From Fragilaria crotonensis (taxonomy: Eukaryota; Bacillariophyta; Fragilariophyceae; Fragilariales; Fragilariaceae), in the NCBI GenBank assembly GCA_022925895.1, contig JAKSYS010000388.1, positions 1 to 58,202 on the forward strand: 58,202 nt of DNA, given 5' to 3'. Both the position numbers and the translations under genes were made by a program. Numbering within the stretch: position 1 is the first letter of the stretch; each line of letters opens with the position of its first letter. This document shows positions 11,955 to 20,618 of this stretch, piece after piece. The notes beneath the pieces are model-generated. The model was not told where the DNA came from. It did no database searches and saw only the letters and a list, made by a program, of their open reading frames with translations.

Positions 11955-13887
11955 TTAGACTGTCACAGATAGAAAGAGGTAAGTAACCAGCATAACAACC
12001 AGGATAATGTAAACATTTTGAACTAGACTCACCATAGTTTGGAACAGGTGAATCAGATCCCATGAGATCAATGAATGGGAACTCAGGGTGGTTTTCCTTT
12101 GCAGTGTGATAGTAAGAGAGAAATTGTTGAATAGTTGCAGTTCAGGATCGCGGAGGGCATTGTTAAGGTGTGGAAGAGCCCATGCTTGATAAATAGTCTG
12201 TCCACTGGGGCCTGTGGTATAAACTGGAATCAAGCGGACAGCCAAGGAAAACGGGATGCGTTTGGGGTCGCAGGCAACGTGGTACAAGTCGGCATCGGGG
12301 TGGCGACGTAAATCGGCAGTGTGGCGTGGTATCCAATCCGGGTCGTTAACTTGATCAGGGTGGATTGGTTTGGCAGTCTGGGTTCGAAAGAGGCGTTGAA
12401 CTGTGGAACGATTGTAGGCTTCACCAGAAATATTGTTGACAATGATGGGATCTCCAGAATGGTCAAGGTTGATGGGAAAGGCACCAGTTGTTGGAGTAGG
12501 GATAGCAATTTCAGTTGGGGAGCCAAAGCAGTAGGTGGGAGCTTGGAGTGGGGAGCCCTGGAAAATAACAACATTGGTGGTGGGTAGTTCTCTCTGATAA
12601 TGCCAGTTGGATCTTTGGGATGAAGCAGTTGCACAACTCGGAATAGCACGTATTCAAAATGGGGCAGGAAGTCAATGGAATCGTTGACGGTGTCGGTCGC
12701 TATCGGGGTGAGGCGGTTGTAAATCTCCATGTATTGAAGGATCGCTGTCGAATCGGTTCATGGCGATGAGCTCCTGAAGGATGAGGGATTGCAAATCACA
12801 TGATTGATGGCCAAAGTATCCTCAGTCACATTGTCAAAGGTTAGTTGGACATCAGAAGGTGTAGTGATCATTGGGTAGCAGGTAGCAAAACTGGAAAGGA
12901 ACATGTCTGCAGGGAGGTTGCCAATGAAAACTTGGTTGTTGTTGAGTTCAGGTTGCTTGGAGCGTTTCTTTGACATACGATGGATGATAGCATGTTGAAA
13001 AAGAGCGACGTTAATCAATTCGCAGGCTCGGTCAGACGCAATCTCTTTGGCTTCGGTGGATGGCGTTGGGAAAGAATTGATGTAGTCCGTTACATAAGGT
13101 TGCACGAGTTCGAATTCCGTTTGGAGATAGGGCAGTTTGTCGCGATAATATTGATCAGAACGGTGGCCGAGGGATGTTCCGGGAATAGGTCGTCGACTTC
13201 GTCAAAGGCATCGTGAACAAAACGGGGCAGGAGGTTGAAGGTTGTTGTATCGGGAAGGAGACTTAGAGCGGCAGTTGACTTGATTTCCTTTGCGATTGCG
13301 AATAGATGGTCCGGATAAAAGTAGTGCTCAGCTAGTCCATGGTCGCGGTTGAAATAGTTGCGGTGATGCGTGATGTATAGTAATCTGAGCGCGTAGATGA
13401 TGGCGATTGCGCATCGTGTTTCCATCGGACAGTCTGGAGGGTCGTCATGGAACGCGTCGTCGATGTCGCTGAATGCTCGGGGAGTTCGGCGGGGCAGGAA
13501 CTGGGAGCGTTGATGTTCGTTGAGGTGTTGGACGACCATGTTGGTAGCGCGATTGAGGGTGTGCTTCATGCTACGTAGGAGCAGGAGTTTATCGGGTCGT
13601 ACATTCAGAAGTGGGATGTTGGTGCCGGAGATCAGTTCGTCGATATACATGTGGTTGCGTATGACGTGACGTAGGATGTGGTGGATGAAGTGCTTGTCGA
13701 GGCCACGGATGATGTTGAGTTCGGGTGGGTCGGCGAGTGTGTTGATGCAAAAGGCAGAGATAGTTGCACTTGTGCGAACGCAAAGCGGTAGGTCGCGAAG
13801 GTGAATCGTGCCGTTGATTGTGTCCATTAGCATTGCCTCGGTGAAAAACAGGTTGCGTGACGGAATGTGATGGAAGTGTTGGAACAT
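11955..13887 (-). pseudogene. ORF-A central and C-terminal domains of element 1
   Basis: The minus-strand frame 13887-13090 encodes the same alpha-helical-looking, His-rich protein as 29562-30965 in element 2: MFQHFHHIPSRNLFFTEAML, LPLCVRTSATISAFCINTLA, RDHGLAEHYFYPDHLFAIA. It continues, after one-base shifts near 13170, 12770 and 12600, as QPYVTDYINSFPTPSTEAKE, HAIIHRMSKKRSKQPELNNN, LFRVVQLLHPKDPTGI and LYHVACDPKRIPFSLAVRLI. I recognise no family. Confidence 0.75.
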
Positions 13888-14046
13888 CCGAAAAGGGTGG
13901 TGATGAATGGCGTCAAGGGGTTGGCGGATCGTAACGGTGGGGCAGGGCGCAGAGGAGGCAGTAGTCTGACAAGTTGTTGTATAGCTGCACTTGGTACCTC
14001 ATTAGGTTCACCAATATCTCGGTTAGCGTCGCCATTATTGTCAAGA

Positions 14047-15645
14047 TCATCTCAACAATGTCCATTGGTTCGGGATCAGGGTCGTTTGCAACTTCTGGTA
14101 GCGGATCTGGGTCGGCATCAGGATAAAGTTAACAGTTTCCCTAGTTGAGTCATTATTACTGCAGGAGTAACAATGATCGGCAAGGAAAACATCGGCATCA
14201 TCAGCTTGGGAGCTTGGCAAATCTTCCAATTTGATTGGGACAGGGTGCTGAACATCCAAATAGGTCAAAGTCTCAGAGGAAACGGTCGGATTGTGGGCTC
14301 TGCAGGCCCATTGTTGTGGGTTGGGGAGAAACCGCGGTACGAACGACAGTAGCTGCGTTTCCCGTGTCAACGGCAGCACAGTACGAGAGCGATGCGTTAG
14401 AACCGTTAACGGAACGTTTCACAGAATCGGAAATCTCAAAACGACGTCAGGAATCGGACTTGACGTGGAAAATTTTGAAACGGAATCGAGGGGTTGTTGA
14501 GTTGTCGTTGCGAGTTGGTTCGGGATCGGATTCGGAAAGAGCAGGGGCTGTACTCGGGGTATAGTTCGTAGAACGTAGGCGAGGTAGCTGTGGGAATTTT
14601 GGGAATCCGGGATTTCTGGGTCAATCGGGAAAAATCAGTACAAAATTGCTGGGTAGCAGAGCCGTTATCACGGTTCTCATCAGACGTCATAGTTTTGAGT
14701 CGCGAGTCTGCAGAGTTGTCGGTACCCACCAAAGTGCCGAAATGACTCTTAGAACTTTGAACAGTCGTTTCTCGAGATCTGTCGCTTCGAATTCGCTCAA
14801 ATTTGGGGATGTTGCTGAGAAGGTACTGTGGCGCCTGGCATCGCGTAGTGTGGCGTACCAGCGCGTGTGCGATCATGGTGAGTGTGTTTTGAACTGACAT
14901 CAAATACATGTTCCCAGTGGCTCTGATGATCTCGTCAACGTCGTCTTGGATCGTCCCAGGAATATGAGGCTTTAATTGGCTCCTCATCTTCGGTGAACAT
15001 GTGAATTGTGCAAACGTAGCGAGCCATATCGATGATGTCCAACTTCAAGTTGTTGTGATAGTGGGATAAGTGCTGATCGGAATTCGGCGCGTGCTGATCG
15101 GTTCTTACAAGCGAGCTCGGGCGCGAATCGCCTTCGTTGTCGGGACGGAGCGAGAGGCGGAAAGAAGAGTTGGAGAAAGCGTCATCAATTAAATCCAGGA
15201 TGTCTCGAGAGAGGTATTGCAGCGACGTCGGATCGTCGTATGGATCGATTTGGGGTCGCGACGTGCGAGGGCGACGACGGGGATAAAATCTGCGAGCGCG
15301 ATGCCTGCGCTTCGAGGTAGCCACAGGAGGCGAATTAAGCTCCTGTGGTGGCGTTTGGATGGCGGCGTTGGCGTCCGCGATATCGGTTGTGGAGTGTGGC
15401 TCCATGTTGTTGAAATTAGTAGTATTTTTGTAGAAATTGTTGGTGGTTGTGGTACTGGTAGTCCTGTTGTTGTTCTCCTCATTATCATCTGTAGGTCCAA
15501 TGTCTTTGTAGTTATCATTGGTAGATGCATAATTCTTTGTAGTCTGGTGTTCTGGTTCAGTTGTAGTGCCCTTTTTGTTGTCATCCGTAGTGATTGAAGT
15601 AGTAGTTGGAGTAGTTGGAGAAGTGGCTTGCATCTTTGCAGCCAT
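14047..15645 (-). pseudogene. ORF-A middle segment of element 1, including the block that diverges from element 2
   Basis: The minus-strand frame 15645-14935 starts at MAAKMQATSPTTP and is Thr/Asn-rich, then has a basic Arg-rich motif (RARRFYPRRRPRTSRPQID) and conserved YDDPTSLQYLS, DIIDMARYV and FTEDEEPI segments. A shift near 14975 leads to GTIQDDVDEIIRAT ... NTLTMIAHALVRHTTRC and a Ser/Thr/Pro linker down to about 14436, then 14379-14047. The block 14886-15605 differs strongly from the sister copy while both sides are nearly identical. Confidence 0.75.
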
Positions 15646-15923
15646 CTTCGTTGGAGTAGTAGCCCTGTGGCTAATGTTGGTGCCCTGAGGAGAAGGAGCT
15701 GCAATCTTGTTGTTGCGCTCATGGAAGTGGAGGTTGCGATCCTCCTGGATGATCTGGTCGAAATTGTCGTCGGAATTGTTGGCATGGTAGGCGGCTTAGG
15801 GACCTTTCTTGATGGAGGTGCGCCTCTTCTTCTTAATTGGTTGATCCTGATCGTCATCAGGGGTAGTGTTGGGAGAAGGAAAACGGTGGACACGTTGATG
15901 CTTGGATCCTCTGGGAGATCCAG

Positions 15924-16433
15924 CTAAGGCTCCATGATAGAGGCCAGGATGGGTGGGCGTGTCGGGAGGGACAGGATTCGCGCCGATGGGGCGCGGACGT
16001 CGACGTTATCGTCGAAGGCATCGCGGTCTTCGGCCTTACGGGCGGACCTAGAGATGCGAGGGGCAAGGGTGGGCGGGATGGCGTTCTTCATGGTGGACTT
16101 GGGAAGCTTCTGTTCTTCAATGGGGAGTTTAAATTCGCTGCTGGCGAGTCCGTGAGGAGAGAAATTAATAGCAGTTAAACTCAAATTGTTAACGGCCGTA
16201 CGAAGGTTCGCCCAATGATCGGACGAGTAATTTCTCTCGACGGTAGAGCCTTGGACCGGTGGTTCGAGGCGAGCAACCATGACAGTGTTCGTGTGATCGG
16301 TACACGAGTACTGGCCGACGGTAGACTTAAGGTTAGTAGGACCTAGAAGTCTAACGTTGGACTTGACAGGTGAGGAAGCGAACCTGACGGATCGTCCAGC
16401 TTTGGGCGATGGTGTTTTGTAGACATACACCAT
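15924..16433 (-). CDS. ORF-A N-terminus of element 1, starting inside the 5' LTR
   Basis: ATG 16433 is in a strong context (CCGCCATGG on the minus strand) and lies inside the 5' LTR. The frame runs out of the LTR at 16280 through the primer-binding region and continues with SDHWANLRTAVNNLSLTAIN, SAPRISRSARKAEDRDAFDD-type sequence for 169 codons. A one-base change near 15975 separates it from the continuation read in element 2. Upstream of the middle segment this copy has an in-frame TAA (KKGP*) near 15793. Function unknown. Confidence 0.7.
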   Translation of the reverse strand: MVYVYKTPSPKAGRSVRFASSPVKSNVRLLGPTNLKSTVGQYSCTDHTNTVMVARLEPPVQGSTVERNYSSDHWANLRTAVNNLSLTAINFSPHGLASSEFKLPIEEQKLPKSTMKNAIPPTLAPRISRSARKAEDRDAFDDNVDVRAPSARILSLPTRPPILASIMEP

Positions 16434-16873
16434 GGCGGTAGATTTGTTGATACAAGGATGTAGAAATGTAGGAAACTAAGTAGTAAAGGCCTTTACTGTT
16501 TTTGGTTTGTGGAAATTATAAGATGAATTGGAATGAAAAATGAAGGTGAGACTTGCAACATTAGTTGGAGTCTCACAAATGAAGTGTTGTCTTAGTCCCA
16601 CTTCCTGAGTGGTGTTTGGGAAGTGTTGTCCATAGTAAAAAGAGTGTTGTTGAAGTTATCAACAACACTCATGATTTGAATTACTTAGGAAGTGAATTCA
16701 AATAGTTTTGTGTTGCAGATCAGTGGTACCAGGTTCTGATCCGTAGCATTCTACGGGAACGGGTCACGGACAGACTAAGAAAAATAATGGACTGTCTATT
16801 GTATTACCGTATGGTATTTAACCTTACAGTAAGACGAGAGACAGTGTGACAGAGTGACGGTAGATTCCTAACA
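16280..16873 (-). repeat. 5' LTR of element 1
   Basis: On the minus strand it starts TGTTAGG at 16873 and ends AACACTGTCA at 16280. 594 bp against 588 bp for the 3' LTR. The internal sequence begins TGGTTGCTCGCC, a plausible primer-binding site since it starts with TGG. Confidence 0.93.
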
Positions 16874-16878
16874 CAGTG
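16874..16878. repeat. Target site duplication CAGTG (right side of element 1)
   Basis: Matches 5208-5212. Between here and the start of the next gene (17046) no feature is seen. Confidence 0.85.
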
Positions 16879-17045
16879 TTTCAGGTTTCAGGGGGTGCTC
16901 TGTGCTCTAATCCCTCTTTTTATGCCGCATTTATATGTGCAGCACAAATGGCGATGAATGGATCACTCGGCGAATCATCAATGGAACATCGTCAGACAGT
17001 CAGCCCTGACACTGGCGGACATTGATATTGGTTGGAAATTTTGCC

Positions 17046-18857
17046 ATGGCCGATTTCGGCCTAGTACATATCCTTCTCATGATTCTTCTCTTGCAATACA
17101 AGTCTTGTGCGTGGTCAACCATAGCGCGACGCGTTCGCGCGTATCGCCACTTTTCTTGGCAAGGAGCAAGTGATGTCTCTTCCGAACATACAACCCATGT
17201 GTTGGTTAGCAGCGATGAACCGACGGTTGAAGAAGCTATAGCCGCCAATCTAAAGTTGCCTTGGACGGAATCGGTGAAACTGCCCGTTGAACAGACACAA
17301 CTGTCACCACGGAATTTGTTAGAGCTTGGTGCTGTATGGTACATGAGAGAGTCAGTAGTGCGTGATCCTCAACAAGGCGACAAGCCACAACGATTGTCCT
17401 CGGAAAATGCAACGATGAAACTCTGTGAACAAGATTATCTGAGAATACACCACTCACCTCGAAGATTTCCCAATGTTTATAATTTCAATTGGAGCGGATG
17501 GCAGTCAGATCCGGACGGGGTTGTCGTGGATCGAGGCACGGGCTTCTGGGTCATTGACAAGCCTGCAAACATACCCGTGCACCCGACTGTTGACAACACC
17601 ATCGAGAACGTAGCAGAACAGATTCGCAAAGATCTTCCGGATGGTGCCTACGTTTCGACGCCCCAGCGATTGGACCAAAACACGTCAGGTTTGTTCGTGG
17701 TAGCACGATCCAAGGTCTTCGCTAACTACTATGCCAATCTGCTACGAACAAAAACTGAAGATCTGTTAAATGTTGACACGATGCTGGAGAAGAGAGTCGC
17801 CATTCAAAAGGGATACAAGTGTTTACTGTGTCTGATTCCAAAGGACGGCGCTTCTATGGCAGAAACGTACCAGCAACTCAAATCGTACGACATCCTTCGA
17901 CACTACCTAGAACCATCAATAAGGGCCCCGAAAAATTTCGCACGAACACAAGGCGATAAGTCCTGGGCTGAATCTTTACTACGGTTGACGTATGTTGGAG
18001 AACCCTTTCCCCTATTTGGTAGTCGCCCTGCGCAACAGCTCCGTTCTCATCTTTGGGAATCTAGTGACGGTGTGCCAGCCACCTGTGTCGGTGTCGTTGA
18101 AGTGCATGTGGAACTCCTTACCGGTCGGACGCATCAGATCCGTGGTCAATTCAAGACGGAAGGATATCCGCTCGTGGGGGATGCCCTATATGGAGGTGCA
18201 GTGCCGTCGAAGCAGCTCGGCAACAATGGAAGAGGCGGACTCTTCTCGGCCACAGAACGTTTGGCGTTGAGATGTTCGTTTCTAAAATTCTTGGATCCAG
18301 ACGTTATTACGAAAGAGGATGGTACCGAGGACTTGCAACCTTCGAACCGGTGGAATGAATACCGTCTGGAAGATAGTTGGTGGACACCATTTCTCGAAAA
18401 GTATACAATGGATTCTGTCCAAGGAGATGCTACCACAAACTTGGAAGACCTTACCCGCAAGCCATCTATGGCGCACTCCAGCGAAGGAACCATGTCAGAT
18501 CTGCTACCGTCCCTGGTTCAACTGACACCCGGCACAAACAAGTACGTACTCGTTAAGGCCACAAGTGCGGACATTGATCAAACGCTATGGTTTGTCAAGA
18601 GCGCTAGTCCAGCGGAGTGTGGGGGACCGTACCATGCGAACGTGGCGGAAGACCTTGTTCGACGGCTCGAAGCTATGAAGTATAATGTAGAGGTGACAGG
18701 AGGTGGTCGGATCGAATACGATGATGTGAACAAGTGTGCTAATGTCTACGGGTTTTCCTACGGCTTTGGAAGAGGCGACCACGCCCACGCAGCATCCGTC
18801 ATTTTGCAACACTCCGATGTATTTGCAACCTACGACAACTCAGAATTCCTGTATTGA
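17046..18857 (+). CDS. RluA-family pseudouridine synthase fused to a C-terminal Janus/phosphohistidine-phosphatase-like domain
   Basis: 603 codons, no intron. ATG 17046 has a good context (GCCATGG) and opens with a hydrophobic leader (about residues 4-17), suggesting a signal peptide or organelle targeting. RluA domain at about residues 155-460: GFWVIDKPANIPVHP, then RLDQNTSGLFV, holding the catalytic Asp of the family (usual HRLD, here QRLD), and LLTGRTHQIRGQF. These enzymes isomerise uridine to pseudouridine in rRNA or tRNA. From about residue 497 a second domain follows: KYVLVKATS, PYHANVAEDLV, VEVTGGGRIEYDD and VYGFSYGFGRGDHAHAASVI, closely resembling PHPT1/Janus proteins (YHADIYD, LGGGRI, YGYSMGYGRA). 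His530 aligns with the PHPT1 catalytic His. The fusion is in one unbroken frame. It ends one base from the convergent ankyrin gene. Confidence 0.85.
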   Translation: MADFGLVHILLMILLLQYKSCAWSTIARRVRAYRHFSWQGASDVSSEHTTHVLVSSDEPTVEEAIAANLKLPWTESVKLPVEQTQLSPRNLLELGAVWYMRESVVRDPQQGDKPQRLSSENATMKLCEQDYLRIHHSPRRFPNVYNFNWSGWQSDPDGVVVDRGTGFWVIDKPANIPVHPTVDNTIENVAEQIRKDLPDGAYVSTPQRLDQNTSGLFVVARSKVFANYYANLLRTKTEDLLNVDTMLEKRVAIQKGYKCLLCLIPKDGASMAETYQQLKSYDILRHYLEPSIRAPKNFARTQGDKSWAESLLRLTYVGEPFPLFGSRPAQQLRSHLWESSDGVPATCVGVVEVHVELLTGRTHQIRGQFKTEGYPLVGDALYGGAVPSKQLGNNGRGGLFSATERLALRCSFLKFLDPDVITKEDGTEDLQPSNRWNEYRLEDSWWTPFLEKYTMDSVQGDATTNLEDLTRKPSMAHSSEGTMSDLLPSLVQLTPGTNKYVLVKATSADIDQTLWFVKSASPAECGGPYHANVAEDLVRRLEAMKYNVEVTGGGRIEYDDVNKCANVYGFSYGFGRGDHAHAASVILQHSDVFATYDNSEFLY

Positions 18858-18858
18858 T

Positions 18859-19782
18859 TCAAGCATGTGGCTTCGAGGGATATCCCACGACGTCCCCAAT
18901 CTGCAGGTCTTTAACGACCTTGGGATCAAGGCGAAGCATCTCGTAAAGTGTCTCAGTGACCTCGGTTTCGTATTGCGCCGTGTCCCGCTGATTAGGGAAA
19001 TGGGAAATTGCTTGACGTAGGTTTTCCCTGTCCTTCTTCAAAGCGTGAGCCAAGGCTGCCATGATGAATGGAGTTTGGCCTCTGTACTCGAAAGGAAGAA
19101 TCTGAGGAGCTGCATTAACCAACTCTTTTATTCCCGTCGACCACACGTAGCTGGCCCTGCAAGCGCGATGCAGGGGGTAGAGTCCTTCGTTGTCCATCTC
19201 GGATGCGACCACGGCGCACGATTCCACAAACAAAGCAATGAGAGGCTGTCTATTCGCATCGTGGTGTACGTCCTCGTTGTCGCACAGGACATGGAGCGGA
19301 GTTTTACGCCCAGCATAGTCAGCAAGCATAAGCTGGTGCGCCTGCGTCTCTAGCAATCTCTTGACGAATGAGTAGGGGCAGAACGAGCAAGCTGCGACCG
19401 ATCTAAGTAGGTTCGTGTATGGTTCCTCGTCAAACAATAGTCGTTGGGCTTCAAGTGGGAAAGTCTGAAAGTAGTAATTTGCTTTGATAAGCAAACAGAT
19501 TGCAGGGTAGACAGTCGGAAGATGTTCAATGAGACCATCATCGTCCAACTGAATCCACAATTGGCAAGCCGCTTGGCACAAATCTGCCCAAATCGCCGGT
19601 GACGATGGAAGGTGACAGGAATGGCGAGCGGTTAGTATGGTTTTCATGGGCTTAGACACTAGTAGGTTGTTCCAAGCTACATCCGAAGGAATAACTGCAT
19701 AGAGAGACTCCATGGATGTATCAGCGGCAAACGTATCAATCTTGTCCCTAAAAATGCTTTCAATCCAGCGAATAAAAACCAT
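18859..19782 (-). CDS. Ankyrin-repeat-type protein, uncharacterised
   Basis: Intact minus-strand frame. It is open from ATG 20013 (384 codons), but ATG 19782 has the better context (ACCATGG) and starts where the conserved-looking protein begins (MVFIRWIESIF), giving 307 codons, so I prefer it. Ankyrin-like units are visible in the C-terminal half: AGRKTPLHVLCDNEDVH, NEGLYPLHRACRASYVW and YRGQTPFIMAALAHAL. Diatoms carry large families of such proteins; most are of unknown role. No signal peptide or membrane segment with the short start. Its stop is separated from the stop of the RluA gene by a single base, so the two 3' UTRs must overlap. Confidence 0.7.
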   Translation of the reverse strand: MVFIRWIESIFRDKIDTFAADTSMESLYAVIPSDVAWNNLLVSKPMKTILTARHSCHLPSSPAIWADLCQAACQLWIQLDDDGLIEHLPTVYPAICLLIKANYYFQTFPLEAQRLLFDEEPYTNLLRSVAACSFCPYSFVKRLLETQAHQLMLADYAGRKTPLHVLCDNEDVHHDANRQPLIALFVESCAVVASEMDNEGLYPLHRACRASYVWSTGIKELVNAAPQILPFEYRGQTPFIMAALAHALKKDRENLRQAISHFPNQRDTAQYETEVTETLYEMLRLDPKVVKDLQIGDVVGYPSKPHA

Positions 19783-20013
19783 GGTAATAGTACCAGATGA
19801 CGAGGTTTCACGAAGACTGAACACTGGGTGGTGTGACCTCAATTCAGTTTCGCGCGGAAATCTTAGAAGCAACGGACACCGGTTCGAGTGCAACATGTAC
19901 GAGCGTCGTTGCCAACTGACAAGTTGACGCGGTTTCGTTACTTGCTTGGTTGCCAACTTAAAAATGTGAGTACATGCTACACGTCGGGCCCACAAGAGTT
20001 TTGTTATATACAT

Positions 20014-20390
20014 AAATGCACAGAAAGCGTGCTATGACATTCTGAGTCCTTGCTCCTTGCACTCCGTAGTGTACAGTACAGCTCGTATTCCTTACATGCA
20101 ATGTCGATAGGTCGGATGACGCCAGACTACAGTCTAGTAGCGCCTAACGGTAGACTCCTTCGAGGTACGGAGTGCTACTACCAGTAGCTACTAGTAGTGC
20201 CAAACAGGTATGTACTACAGTGTGTAGTGTGTACTACCATTATGAATAGTAGGACAATCTACTTTTGCGATGTACGCAGTATAGTAGCAAACGTGAACAT
20301 CGTACTGGTACTGTAGTATGAATGTTTGTGGAAGACTGGGACCCAAGTCTTCGGCGGAATCTCTCCTGCTGTGGGTGTGTGGGTGCGCGT
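20014..20390. other. Intergenic region
   Basis: Short inverted words of the TACTAGTAG / GTACTGTAG type and no coding signal. Probably contains the promoters of the divergent ankyrin and RBR genes. Confidence 0.5.
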
Positions 20391-20618
20391 TACATGTCTT
20401 TCAGAAAGCTGTTGAAGCGGACTTCACACCACATTGGAATCAGCAGCGTGAGATCGAGCTGGAGCTGTTGAAGATTTGCAGTACCAGGTAACTCTCTGAT
20501 CAGGGGTCAGTTCAAGATCGTTGGCAAGGATCTGGCTGTCCGACAAGCTCGAAAGAAAGGATCACCCTATCAGTCCTTGATTCACGTTGGTGGCAGTATC
20601 AATTTTTCGACGATTAAT
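20391..20618 (+). other. Coding-like segment directly upstream of the RBR gene
   Basis: Two frames read like conserved protein rather than random sequence: 20400-20490 (VEADFTPHWNQQREIELELL) and 20496-20618 (LIRGQFKIVGKDLAVRQARK, then KGSPYQSLIHVGGS). The second is in frame with the RBR start at 20619 without a stop between. They join after a one-base shift near 20488. This may be the 3' remnant of another gene, or a longer N-terminus of the RBR gene. I do not recognise the family. Confidence 0.4.

Larger units (their letters stand above)
5213..16873 (-). mobile_element. 11.7-kb Ty1/Copia LTR retrotransposon (element 1), minus strand
   Basis: The element is bounded by LTRs that start TGTTAGG and end TGTCA on the minus strand, with a 5-bp target duplication CAGTG. 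Internal order, read leftward from 16279: a large extra coding module (ORF-A, about 16433-12030), then gag with a zinc knuckle region, then protease, integrase, reverse transcriptase and RNase H, which is the Copia order (integrase before RT). It is about twice the usual Copia length because of ORF-A. The two LTRs differ by about seven substitutions and several one-base indels by eye, so this insertion is older than element 2. Nearly every domain is readable but split by frameshifts. It is the same family as 26741-38484, in inverted orientation. Confidence 0.95.
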
